The notes under the pieces: generated by a model | Seen by the model: only the letters and a program-made list of their open reading frames with translations | Database searches by the model: none | What the model was told of the DNA's origin: nothing | Translations under genes and position numbers: made by a program | Assembly: GCF_003143775.1 (NCBI RefSeq) | Contig: NZ_QFRJ01000003.1 | Span: 193,294 to 257,293, forward strand | DNA from: Brumimicrobium oceani | GTDB lineage: Bacteria; Bacteroidota; Bacteroidia; Flavobacteriales_D; Crocinitomicaceae | Length of the DNA stretch: 64,000 bases | Reading direction: 5' to 3' | Part shown: piece after piece, positions 1 to 9,176 of the stretch | How positions within the stretch are numbered: the first letter of the stretch is position 1 | Layout of the letters: the number at the start of each line of letters is the position of its first letter

Positions 1-880
1 CTACTGCATTTCCTCCAGCGATTGTGAAAGTAGCTGTGTTGTTGGAAGCTGTGTAAGTATTTCCATCAATCCATGTGTAACTGTCGCACGCTGTTTGAAC
101 ATCTGTTCCTGTTGTAGAATTGTTGATTGTTAAATCTAAAGTTACGATAGAATCACAACCTACTGTATTTCCTCCAGCGATTGTGAAAGTAGCTGTGTTG
201 TTTGATGAAGTGTAAGTATTTCCATCAATCCAAGTGTAACTGTCACACGCTGTTTGAACATCTGTTCCGGTTGTAGAATTGTTGATTGTTAAATCTAAAG
301 TTACAATAGAATCACATCCTGCTGCATTCGTTAAAGTGTGCGTTGCGGAATTGTTGGAAGCTGTGTAAGTATTTCCATCAATCCATGTGTAACTGTCGCA
401 CGCTGTTTGAACATCTGTTCCTGTTGTAGAATTGTTGATTGTTAAATCTAAAGTTACGATAGAATCACAACCTGCTGCATTCACTAAAGTGTGAGTAGCT
501 GTGTTGTTTGATGAAGTGTAAGTATTGCCATCAATCCAAGTGTAGCTGTCACACGCTGTATGAACATCTGTTCCCGTTGAACTATTGATCGTTAAATCTA
601 AAGTTATAATTGAATCACAACCCACAACATTCGTTAAAGTGTATGTTGCCGTATTGTTGGATGAAGTATAAGTAATTCCATCCATCCATGTGTAGCTATT
701 ACATGCCATTTGAACATCCGTTCCGAACGAGGAATTATTAATTGTTAAATCTAAAGTTACAATAGAATCACATCCTGCCGCGTTTGTTAAAGTATGCGTG
801 GCCGTGTTGTTTGAAGCTGAGTAAGTATTGCCATCTATCCAAGTATAACTATCACATGCAATTTGAATATCTGTTCCGAA
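1..880 (-). repeat. Six in-frame WIDGN repeats (about 150-159 bp units)
   Basis: The TTCCATCAAT core, or a close variant of it, recurs at 61, 220, 373, 526, 676 and 829, giving spacings of 159, 153, 153, 150 and 153 bp. All are multiples of three. Each unit encodes TACDSYTWIDGNTY, then NNTAT and a CDSIVTLDLTIN segment. The length changes come from a short linker that is either FTIAGGNAVG-like or HTLTNAAG-like. Two further units of the same type lie in the neighbouring gene at about 4340-4660. Confidence 0.85.
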
Positions 881-3199
881 TGTTACGGAAAAACAAGTTG
901 TATTTCTGAAAGCCCTAGAAATACCTTGATCAATTCGATTTCTCCCAGTAATCAAGACATCGCTATACCCATCATTATCTATATCACTAAAGGCTAACGA
1001 ACCAGACAAAACGGAATCAAAGGGTGTACCTGAAAGCTCTACAAAAACTCCAAGACCATTATTGGTATATAATTTAGAAATAGGTTGACTAGAACTATTT
1101 TTCCCTGTAATCAAAACATCCTCATCGCCATCATTATCCACATCGCTGAAGGCAATAAAACTGTCTCTTACCCCCTCAAAGGGAGTACCTGTAATTTCCG
1201 TAAATACGCCCAAACCATCATTGGTGTACAACTTGGAAATATATTGACCTGCGCCATTCTCGCCAGTAATCAATAGGTCGCCATCTCCATCATTATCTAC
1301 ATCACTAAAGGCTACACAACCATAAACAACCCCTTGGAAAGACGTACCTAGCACTTCTGTAAAATTTCCTAAACCATCATTGGTATACAATTTAGAAGTA
1401 TGTTGACTAGCGCTATTCATTCCTGTAATCAAAACATCTTCATCTCCATCATTGTCTACATCACTAAAGGCAACAGAACTATAATCAACCGCTTCAAAAG
1501 GAGCAGCTATCACTTCGGTAAAAACACCCGATCCATTATTGGTATACAACTTGGCCACAGGATTATTAGAGCTATTCCGTCCCGTAATCAAAACATCTTC
1601 ATCTCCATCATTATCTATATCACTAAAGGCTACCGAACCATTTCGAACTCCCATAAAAGGAGTGCCTGTAACTTCGGAAAAAAAACCTAATCCATCATTG
1701 ATATATAATTTAGAAATATCCTGATCAGAGCTATTCTCGCCCGTAATCAAAAGGTCTTCATCACCGTCATTATCTACATCACTAAAGGCTATTGAACTTC
1801 TCATTACTGCTTCAATAGCCGTCCCTGTAAGCTCTGTAAAAACGCCCAGACCATCGTTGATGTACAATTTTGAAATGCGTCGATTAGGAACATTGTACCC
1901 CGTAATTAAAACATCCTCGTCACCATCATTATCCACATCACTAAAAGCTATTGAACCTCTCAAAACTCCATCAAAAGGAGAACCTGTAACTTTTGTAAAG
2001 AACCCAGATCCATCATTTATATATAACCTGGATGATTGCATAAAAGAGCCTAGAAATCCTCCCATAAAAATATCTTCATCTCCATCATTGTCTACATCAC
2101 TAAAAACTAAAGAACCTAATCCAACTTCTTCAAAAGATGTACCCATGACTTCCGTAAAAACTCCCGAGCCATCATTAGAATATAATTTGGAAGACGTCTG
2201 AAAGGAGCTATTAGCTCCCGCAATCAAAACATCGGCATCTCCATCATTATCTACATCACTAAAAGCTACCATACTAAAAATGACTCCTTCAAAAGGAGTG
2301 GCTGTAACTTCTGTAAAAACACCTAAACCATCATTGGTGTAAAGTTTAGAAATATGTTGACTCGAGCTATTTTCACCTGTAATCAAAACATCTTCATCTC
2401 CATCATTATCTATATCACTAAAAGCTACAGAACCATTTCGAACTCCCATAAAAGGCGTACCCGTGACTTCCGTAAAAACACCCAACCCGTTATTGGCATA
2501 CAGTTTAGAAATAATCAACCCTAAATCACCCTCACCCGTGATCAAAACATCCTCATCACCATCATTATCCGCATCACTAAAAGCTATAGAACCTCTCAAA
2601 ACTCCATCAAAAGGAGTACCTATAAGCTCAGAAAAAACACCAGCGCCATCGTTAGCGTATAATTTAGAAATGGGTTGACCAGTATTATTACTTCCTGTAA
2701 TCAAGACATCTTCATCGCCGTCATTATCTATATCACTGAAAGCTATTGAACTAAAACTAACTCCATCAAAAGGGACACCTACAAACTCTGTAAAAAGACC
2801 CGAACCATCATTTAAATATAATTTTGAAATGGGTTGACCAGAATCATTTTTCCCTGTAATCAAAAGGTCCTCATCGCCGTCATTATCTACATCACTAAAG
2901 GCTATAGAACCTTCCGCAACTTCTTCAAAAGGCGTACCCATTACTTCTGTAAAACCACCAAAACCATCATTAGCATACAATTTTGAAATGATTTCCACAT
3001 TTCCAGTATATCCCGTAACTAAAAAATCTTCATCACCATCGCCATCTACATCGCTAAAAGCCACAGAACTTTCAATTAACCATTCAAAATCTGCAATAAT
3101 TTGAGGTGCTGGTGGAGGTGGGAAAATTCGTTCAAAAGAGATTTGAGAGGAAAGTAATTGCGCCGTAAACAACGCAAATAATAAACTAATTCTTTGCAT
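1..3199 (-). CDS. Large secreted/surface protein with 14 VCBS/FG-GAP repeats and WIDGN repeats (C-terminus outside window)
   Basis: One uninterrupted frame runs from an ATG at 3197-3199 to the left edge, about 1066 codons, with no stop inside the window. The N-terminus (MQRISLLFALFTAQLLSSQ) looks like a signal peptide. After a short Pro-rich linker come 14 units of exactly 53 residues, each built around a D-x-D-N-D-G-D-x-D calcium-type loop followed by LITG, SKLYxNDG and FTEV; this is the VCBS/FG-GAP pattern of beta-propeller blades. From about position 900 leftwards the protein changes to six repeats of about 50-53 residues containing CDSYTWIDGNTY, ending at the window edge. By analogy with the next gene it probably ends in a T9SS sorting domain, but that part is not visible. 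Likely a cell-surface or released adhesin-like protein; the ligand is unknown. The family call is firm and the function is inferred. Confidence 0.85.
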   Translation of the reverse strand, partial: MQRISLLFALFTAQLLSSQISFERIFPPPPAPQIIADFEWLIESSVAFSDVDGDGDEDFLVTGYTGNVEIISKLYANDGFGGFTEVMGTPFEEVAEGSIAFSDVDNDGDEDLLITGKNDSGQPISKLYLNDGSGLFTEFVGVPFDGVSFSSIAFSDIDNDGDEDVLITGSNNTGQPISKLYANDGAGVFSELIGTPFDGVLRGSIAFSDADNDGDEDVLITGEGDLGLIISKLYANNGLGVFTEVTGTPFMGVRNGSVAFSDIDNDGDEDVLITGENSSSQHISKLYTNDGLGVFTEVTATPFEGVIFSMVAFSDVDNDGDADVLIAGANSSFQTSSKLYSNDGSGVFTEVMGTSFEEVGLGSLVFSDVDNDGDEDIFMGGFLGSFMQSSRLYINDGSGFFTKVTGSPFDGVLRGSIAFSDVDNDGDEDVLITGYNVPNRRISKLYINDGLGVFTELTGTAIEAVMRSSIAFSDVDNDGDEDLLITGENSSDQDISKLYINDGLGFFSEVTGTPFMGVRNGSVAFSDIDNDGDEDVLITGRNSSNNPVAKLYTNNGSGVFTEVIAAPFEAVDYSSVAFSDVDNDGDEDVLITGMNSASQHTSKLYTNDGLGNFTEVLGTSFQGVVYGCVAFSDVDNDGDGDLLITGENGAGQYISKLYTNDGLGVFTEITGTPFEGVRDSFIAFSDVDNDGDEDVLITGKNSSSQPISKLYTNNGLGVFVELSGTPFDSVLSGSLAFSDIDNDGYSDVLITGRNRIDQGISRAFRNTTCFSVTFGTDIQIACDSYTWIDGNTYSASNNTATHTLTNAAGCDSIVTLDLTINNSSFGTDVQMACNSYTWMDGITYTSSNNTATYTLTNVVGCDSIITLDLTINSSTGTDVHTACDSYTWIDGNTYTSSNNTATHTLVNAAGCDSIVTLDLTINNSTTGTDVQTACDSYTWIDGNTYTASNNSATHTLTNAAGCDSIVTLDLTINNSTTGTDVQTACDSYTWIDGNTYTSSNNTATFTIAGGNTVGCDSIVTLDLTINNSTTGTDVQTACDSYTWIDGNTYTASNNTATFTIAGGNAV
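965..3110 (-). repeat. 14 tandem 159-bp coding repeats (VCBS/FG-GAP blades)
   Basis: The ATCATTATC core, or a close variant, occurs at 971, 1130, 1289, 1448, 1607, 1766, 1925, 2084, 2243, 2402, 2561, 2720, 2879 and 3038. Every step is exactly 159 bp, so there is no insertion or deletion across 14 units even though the units differ clearly in sequence. Each encodes one 53-residue blade with a DxDNDGDxD loop. Fourteen units would fit two seven-bladed propellers. Confidence 0.9.
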
Positions 3200-3360
3200 A
3201 ATAATAGTATTAAATTTGTTAATTATATGACGAATTTAAAAACTATACTTTTAATTTAGGCTTCAAACAATATGACTTTAATCATTTCATTACAAGACTA
3301 ATATCTTAATTGATATGTAACATTTGTACTTTCTAAAGGCTCTGTAATTATTGAATGGGC

Positions 3361-3560
3361 TATCCGATACTTTGTGATTAAGCGGTGAACTGATAAGACC
3401 CTTGGCAAGTTTCTATTTCAACAAATTGAAAAAGAAATTTATCTCAGGGTAGTATTAGGCTAAGGGCATATTTCAAGAATGGAGAAACCTTGTCAAATTA
3501 AAGAGGGAACCATTTTCTATGGTAATTTATTAAACTGCTGGTAAAGTTCACGACAAGCAT
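3361..3560 (-). repeat. MITE-like dispersed intergenic repeat, copy A (inverted)
   Basis: Read on the minus strand it starts with ATGCTTGTCGTGAACTTTAC, continues with CAGCAGTTTAATAA, an AAAATGG block and CTCTTTAATTTGACAAG, and later shares the CAATTTGTTGAAATAGAAA and CAGTTCACCGCT segments with copies C and D. The right end reads CACAAAGTATCGG, so the TTTGCTGGT part of the right terminal repeat is deleted. It is the only one of the five copies in reverse orientation. It lies between the two surface-protein genes. No coding capacity is seen. Confidence 0.75.
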
Positions 3561-3782
3561 TATTATTTATTTTGAAAAAGTTGTAAAAAAGTTCGCTTCA
3601 GCATACTAATAAGCCTGATAATCAAACGAAATAGCCTTTTTTTACTAAACTGCCAATACAATACTTGAATAGCATTTATTTGTTTTTTTAAATATTCATC
3701 TAGGAACTAAACACTCAAGCCCCCTTTGCTTTTGGGGAAGTACTCACTAAGAAACTCAGCAAAAAACAAAATGCTTGAAACC

Positions 3783-3840
3783 AAAAAACCGATTCCAAAA
3801 CTCAATCTCCTCTTAAGGAAAATCAAGTTTGGAATCGGTT
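3783..3840 (-). terminator. Rho-independent terminator downstream of the 3871-8740 gene
   Basis: A perfect 13-bp inverted repeat, AACCGATTCCAAA at 3787-3799 and its complement at 3828-3840, with a 28-nt loop. On the minus strand it is followed by a short U run (complement of AAAA at 3783-3786). It sits 30 bp after the stop codon of the upstream minus-strand gene. Confidence 0.75.
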
Positions 3841-3870
3841 ATTAAAAACTAAACGACTCTAAAATGAAGT

Positions 3871-6800
3871 CTAATTCTTTATTACGCGGTGGATGCTTTC
3901 GCTTGTTCCATCCGTAATGCGAATCATATAAACTCCTTTTTCGTAAGCAGATAAATCTACTTGCACTGAGTTATTCATGATGTTTTGTTCTGTCAACTTA
4001 CGGCCTGTTGCATCAACTACTTCTAAAGCATATTGATTAGACTCAAAATTCTCAAACTGAACTGTCACCACTCCACGGGTTGGATTCGGATATAGACTTA
4101 TTCCTAAGATTTTGTCTAAATCATTTAAGCCAACATTGTCCACTAAAATACAGTCAGAAGTATCTGTACAATTTCCTTCCGTTACAATCACTGCATAATT
4201 TCCATTAGCCAAAGCTGTGAAATCTTGATTCGTCTCTCCAGCAATTGGTGCATTTCCATTGTCACAGTCAATCCACTGATAAGTTGCCCCTACTGCATTT
4301 GCAGTTAAGACCACACCCGCAACGCTTGTTGTAACATCGACAGTATTGATGGTCAAATCTAAAGTTACGATAGAATCACATCCTACTGCATTTCCTCCTG
4401 CGATTGTGAATGTAGCTGTGTTGTTTGATGAAGTATAAGTATTTCCATCAATCCAAGTGTAGCTATCACACGCTGTTTGAACATCTGTTCCTGTTGTGGA
4501 ATTGTTGATTGTTAAATCTAAAGTGATAAGAGAGTCACAACCAAATGCTCCAGCACCAGGTATAGTATGCGTTGCTGTATTGTTTGAAGCAGTGTATGTG
4601 TTTCCATCAATCCATGTGAAAGTTTCACATGCAACTTCCGTATCCGTACCTGTTATAGGCGAAGATAAGGTTGAGAAAGTGAAAGGTCCAACGAATGTAC
4701 TTACCAAGCTACCACAATCTGCCTCAACATAATAATCATAGTCTGAACAAGGGTTTAAACCTGTCAAAGTGTAAGGGTTACTTGTTACTGTTACTTGCGT
4801 TCCTGATCCAGGAGTGAATCCTGCAGATCCATACTCAATATTCCAAGTCGTTGCTGTTCCATTTTCTGTCCAACTTAAGTCAGCAGAGTTTAGTGTAATA
4901 TTAGCAACACCTAACGCTGATGGGTCTGTACAAACAGGTGCTTCCATAACGAAGAAGTCATCTACACCTAAATCATTTTGATAATAATTAGACGAGGTTG
5001 TTCCTGTTGCAGCAATTGCATAAATTCTAAACTTTGTAGTTGTTGGAATTCCAGCTGGAAGTGTACCAGAAACTTCAACCCATGATGTAAAGTTTCCTGT
5101 TTCGGTAGTGATATTTACCCATGCACTACCATCCCACGCATCTAGCGCTATAGTGTGGTTCGTGGAATTATCTGTATTATCAGACGCAAACCAGAAACCA
5201 ACCAATGGAGTTGTCAAGCCGCTCATATCAATGAAAGGAGAAACCATTTCATTGGCTGTGATATCACCTGAGGCATCAATCCACATATAGTTACCAGTAC
5301 CAGATGTATGATCACCTAGATCTGGCAAATAAGCGTGACCTGTATTCACAACATCATCTGTTACTTCCCATAAATCTGACAGCGTTTGCGGCTCCCAACA
5401 AGTAGGTAAATCCGTGTATGGACTCGTTAATGCAAGACCATCAAAGTCCTGCATATATGGTGCAGTAATTGCAAAGCATGGCGTAAAGAATGTGGAAACC
5501 AATGACCAAGCACTGGTATCTCCCACCGTACAGATTGCTCTTACATATACCTCATAATCGGTATCATCTGTTAACGCTGTTAAAACTGCAGAATTACTTG
5601 TTTCTGTACTTCTCGTACCTGAGCCTAGAGTAAATCCTGGTGCTCCATACTCCACTTCCCACTCCATTGGTGAACCAGATTGGGTCCATGACAAATTTGC
5701 GGTAGTAGCTGAAGTCGCGTTAGCGAGCAAATTGGTTGGCGCTAAACAAGTAGGAATAGCTTCGTAGTTAAATTCATCTATTCTGATGTATTTATAAGTT
5801 CCCCCGTCTAATTCATGCGCAAGCACAATGTATTCGTCTGTTCCATTGTAACCATTTGCAGTTGTAATATCTACAATAACTTGCTGGTAGGTATCATCTG
5901 CAATAAAGGTAATGGTTTCAATTGGGTTAAATGTTGACGTAGGCGTTGGTGCAGCAATTGTACCCACAATCAGTCGTGTGGTCACATTATCTGCGTTTGC
6001 TTGGAACCTTACTCTTTTATCGCCTGCTGGTAGATCTGTAAATTGAGGTGACAAAGCAATTAGAGTATCTGTAACACTTGACGCACTATTGTATAAATAC
6101 AAAGCTTGAGAACCAGCAAAAGGTGCCGATGTTCCAGTGAAATCCTCTACTTCTACCCATGCACTGCTATATGATGCGTAAGAATCCCAACAACCTGGGG
6201 CCATGTCCAACATATCATTTTCAAATCCATTATAATAAGGAGCAGTATATGGAACACATAAAGTAGTAAAGTTTGAAGCAAAAGTCCAAGTACTTGTATC
6301 TCCAACAGCACAAATTGCTCTTACATAAACATCATAGTTTGTGTTATCGGTCAACGAACTTAAAGTTGCATTTGTTGAACTTTCTACGCTACTTGTACCT
6401 GATCCTAAAGTAAATCCAACTGGTCCATATTCGACTTCCCAAGATGTTGCTGTTCCATTTTCAGTCCATGCTAAGTCTGCTGAAGAAGAAGTAATGGCAC
6501 TAACCGCTAAATTTGAAGGAGCAACACAATTAGGAATCGTTTCATAATTAAATTCATCTATTCTAATGTATTTAAAAGTTCCTCCATCCAACTCATGAGC
6601 AAGAACAATATATTGGTCTGTTCCGTTGTAACCACTTGCTGTTGTAAACTCTACAATTACCTGCTGGTATGTATCATCCGCATTGAAGGTAACCACTTGA
6701 ATTGGATTAAATGTTGATGAAGGAGTTGGTGCAGCAATTGTACCTACTATTAATCGTGTAGTTACGTTATCTGCATTGGCTTGAAATCTAATTCTTTTAT

Positions 6801-8682
6801 CACCCGCAGATAAATCAGAAAACTGTGGTGTTATAGCAATCAAAGTGTCTGAACCTACTGTAAAGCCCGAACCACTATAGATATAAAGTGCCTGATTTCC
6901 GAGGAAAGGCGCCGCTGTTCCAGTGAAATCCTCTACTTCTACCCAACCATTAGAAATAGTAGAATAAGAATTCCAACATCCAGGTGGCGTATCTAAAGGA
7001 TCATTTTCAAAACCATTATAGTAAGGCGCTGTGAAAGCTGAACACAATGTTTTGAACGACCATGCACTAGACCATTCACTCGTGTCACCAGGCGCACAAA
7101 TTGCTCTAACATACCATTCGTAATCTGAGTACGGAGACAATCCTGTGGCATTATAATTTGTTGAATTCACAATGAATGAATTTGCCGTAGCTCCAGGTGT
7201 AACACCAGGTGCTCCTAAAGTCACTTCAAATGAAGTAGCAGATACATGGGTCCACGATAGATCTGCACTTGAGCTTGTAATATTTTGAGCTATCCCCGCA
7301 TTGGCTTTGAAGCACGAAATTGTCGACTCAACAACAAAGAAGTCATCTATACCTAAATCATTCTGATAATAATCCGAAGACGTTGTTCCCGTTGCGGCAA
7401 TAGCGCGAATTCTAAATTTTGTTGTTAAAGGAACTCCATTAGGTAAAGGACCACCCACTTCTTTCCAAGCAGGGAAATTACCTGATTCTGATGTAACATT
7501 TACCCAAGTAGAACCGTCCCAAGCATCTAAAGTGATGGTATGGTTCACATTATTGTCCACATTGTTTGAGGCAAACCAAAATCCGATATAAGGAACAGTT
7601 AGTCCAGTCATATCAATCAAAGGGGTTACCATCGCATTTTCTGTGATATCACTTGAAGCATCTATCCACATATAATTACCCGTACCAGTGGTGTGATCTC
7701 CAATGTTTGGTAGATAAGCGTGTCCTGTATTTGTTACATCATCTGTAACATCCCAAAAATCTGGTCCTACTTGAGGCTCCCAACAACTTGGCAAATCAGT
7801 ATAAGGAGAAGATAAAGCCAAGCCATCAAAGCTCTCATTGAATGGCGCAACGAATGCTGCACATGGCGTTGTGAATGTTAAGGGAGCTGAGAAATTACTG
7901 GTGTCTCCAGGAGCACAAATAGATCTCACATAAAAATCATAAGTTGTACTCGGAGCTAAAGATGACAAGACTTGACTTGTTGTAGCAGTGACATTCGATG
8001 TCCCACTTCCAGGCGTGTAACCTGTAACATCATACTCAGTAATCCAAGAAGTAGAAGTTCCATTCTCTACCCAATTGAAGGTTCCTCCTGAACCACTTGG
8101 CAATAGAGATAGACTTCCAGGTTTCGCACACGTTGAGAAGTTTTCTACTACGAAATTATCGATGTAAACATTATAATCTGTGTTACTCACCGAAGACCTT
8201 CCATAAAAACCAATCTTTACGATTCCACTGTAGGCAGATAAATCTAAAGTTACAGTTTCACCAGCGTTTGAAGGCTGATCTCCTTCGGTGTAGAGTTTTA
8301 GAATGTTAGATTTTGACCATGTTACTCCGGCATCCGTTGAAATTACGACTGCCATAGTATCATCAATACTCATTAAGTCTGTTCCAGAGCCTGAGTAATC
8401 TGTTAAACCTATATCGAATTGAATTTGATAAGCACCCGTCCCCAAATCTATCTCTGGTGACACGAGCCATTCGTCAATTGTTGTTCCATAAATATTAATT
8501 CTTGCTGATCCTGAAGAACCTGAGTTTAGAAATCCATCTGAAGTCCAGTTCGAGGTTGTAGCAGTATAAGTACTTGCATTACCTAAAACCCCCGTTGGTT
8601 TCTGTCCAGCAGGTAGGGACATAGGTGCTAAATCCCTCAAAGTAAGTCGGTGTGACCGTGCATTGAGCATTTGATTTAGCAT
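3871..8682 (-). CDS. Multidomain fn3/MAM-like T9SS-secreted protein (main frame; N-terminus displaced by frameshift)
   Basis: About 1600 residues of repeated extracellular modules. In order: a jelly-roll-like domain with YGTTIDEWLVSPEIDL; an fn3 domain; a MAM-like module (ESFDGL, YMWIDASSDIT, NDLGIDDFFVVE); an fn3 domain; two near-identical modules starting APYYNGFEND, each followed by fn3; a second MAM-like module; an fn3 domain; two WIDGN repeats; an Ig-like segment; and a C-terminal type A T9SS sorting domain (LYPNPTRGVVTV near the start, GVYMIRI near the end). It should therefore be exported by the Por/T9SS machinery and anchored to or released from the surface. The first in-frame Met at 8682 is not a natural start: the residues up to about LGNAS do not look like a signal peptide, and a proper signal peptide lies in another frame at 8740. 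See the N-terminal fragment entry. Confidence 0.85.
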   Translation of the reverse strand: MLNQMLNARSHRLTLRDLAPMSLPAGQKPTGVLGNASTYTATTSNWTSDGFLNSGSSGSARINIYGTTIDEWLVSPEIDLGTGAYQIQFDIGLTDYSGSGTDLMSIDDTMAVVISTDAGVTWSKSNILKLYTEGDQPSNAGETVTLDLSAYSGIVKIGFYGRSSVSNTDYNVYIDNFVVENFSTCAKPGSLSLLPSGSGGTFNWVENGTSTSWITEYDVTGYTPGSGTSNVTATTSQVLSSLAPSTTYDFYVRSICAPGDTSNFSAPLTFTTPCAAFVAPFNESFDGLALSSPYTDLPSCWEPQVGPDFWDVTDDVTNTGHAYLPNIGDHTTGTGNYMWIDASSDITENAMVTPLIDMTGLTVPYIGFWFASNNVDNNVNHTITLDAWDGSTWVNVTSESGNFPAWKEVGGPLPNGVPLTTKFRIRAIAATGTTSSDYYQNDLGIDDFFVVESTISCFKANAGIAQNITSSSADLSWTHVSATSFEVTLGAPGVTPGATANSFIVNSTNYNATGLSPYSDYEWYVRAICAPGDTSEWSSAWSFKTLCSAFTAPYYNGFENDPLDTPPGCWNSYSTISNGWVEVEDFTGTAAPFLGNQALYIYSGSGFTVGSDTLIAITPQFSDLSAGDKRIRFQANADNVTTRLIVGTIAAPTPSSTFNPIQVVTFNADDTYQQVIVEFTTASGYNGTDQYIVLAHELDGGTFKYIRIDEFNYETIPNCVAPSNLAVSAITSSSADLAWTENGTATSWEVEYGPVGFTLGSGTSSVESSTNATLSSLTDNTNYDVYVRAICAVGDTSTWTFASNFTTLCVPYTAPYYNGFENDMLDMAPGCWDSYASYSSAWVEVEDFTGTSAPFAGSQALYLYNSASSVTDTLIALSPQFTDLPAGDKRVRFQANADNVTTRLIVGTIAAPTPTSTFNPIETITFIADDTYQQVIVDITTANGYNGTDEYIVLAHELDGGTYKYIRIDEFNYEAIPTCLAPTNLLANATSATTANLSWTQSGSPMEWEVEYGAPGFTLGSGTRSTETSNSAVLTALTDDTDYEVYVRAICTVGDTSAWSLVSTFFTPCFAITAPYMQDFDGLALTSPYTDLPTCWEPQTLSDLWEVTDDVVNTGHAYLPDLGDHTSGTGNYMWIDASGDITANEMVSPFIDMSGLTTPLVGFWFASDNTDNSTNHTIALDAWDGSAWVNITTETGNFTSWVEVSGTLPAGIPTTTKFRIYAIAATGTTSSNYYQNDLGVDDFFVMEAPVCTDPSALGVANITLNSADLSWTENGTATTWNIEYGSAGFTPGSGTQVTVTSNPYTLTGLNPCSDYDYYVEADCGSLVSTFVGPFTFSTLSSPITGTDTEVACETFTWIDGNTYTASNNTATHTIPGAGAFGCDSLITLDLTINNSTTGTDVQTACDSYTWIDGNTYTSSNNTATFTIAGGNAVGCDSIVTLDLTINTVDVTTSVAGVVLTANAVGATYQWIDCDNGNAPIAGETNQDFTALANGNYAVIVTEGNCTDTSDCILVDNVGLNDLDKILGISLYPNPTRGVVTVQFENFESNQYALEVVDATGRKLTEQNIMNNSVQVDLSAYEKGVYMIRITDGTSESIHRVIKN

Positions 8683-8740
8683 TGGGGTTCAGAGCCAAAA
8701 GCCCTAAAAGCATTCCTGCTAAAAGTGATTTTGTTTTCAT
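8579..8740 (-). CDS. Out-of-frame N-terminal piece of the 3871-8682 gene (signal peptide)
   Basis: The ATG at 8738-8740 opens 53 codons with a clear signal peptide (MKTKSLLAGMLLGLLALNPN, then AKSNAQ) followed by YFEGF and VPTCWTETNGG, the usual opening of this type of jelly-roll domain. The frame hits TAA at 8579-8581. Dropping one base from the run of five G and four T (8585-8593 on the plus strand, as AAAACCCCC) joins TETNG directly to VLGNAS of the main frame. So the gene is really 3871-8740 with a one-base insertion: a sequencing error, a recent mutation, or a phase-variable tract. I cannot tell these apart from this sequence. Confidence 0.8.
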   Translation of the reverse strand: MKTKSLLAGMLLGLLALNPNAKSNAQCTVTPTYFEGFSTYVPTCWTETNGGFR

Positions 8741-8920
8741 AAGTTTTCTGTTAATAAATTAAATTATCGCTTTACCCATAACTTTTAAGGATAAAATTTG
8801 CTTTGTGAAATTACAAAAAAATTAAAAACCGAACAACAATCTGTTAAGAAACAAGTATCTAAACCAAAACTCCAAGAAAAAAAAATGTTTATGTGAGCAG
8901 GATCTCACTCTAAATCTAAA

Positions 8921-8957
8921 AAAAGAAAAAAGCCCCAAATGTTTTTATGGGACTTTT
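8921..8957 (-). terminator. Terminator for the response-regulator operon
   Basis: Stem AAAAGCCCCA (8928-8937) against TGGGACTTTT (8948-8957), 9 of 10 pairs, with a 10-nt loop. On the minus strand a U-rich tract follows (complement of AAAAGAAAAA and the A run before it). It lies about 220 bp past the 9177 stop. Apart from this hairpin I see nothing in the 8741-9176 gap. Confidence 0.6.
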
Positions 8958-9176
8958 GATTTTTGGCTTTGGTCATATTTTAGTCAGTACTTTTCTATAA
9001 AAAGTGTCGTCTGCTGTTGTCTGAAGTAACACAACAAATTTATATTTGAGACAAGCCAATTCTATACGTGCTACTACGTATTTTAAGATATATTTCGGAG
9101 TATCATGATCGCTGAGCTTAGACCATTAGCGATGCCTTTCAATATTCATAAGACAAAACTTAAGGATTTGATTAAG

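Noticed and set aside
1085-2678. Plus-strand frames in the left repeat region
   Set aside because: Antisense shadows of the 14 VCBS repeats, which explains their repeated sequence.
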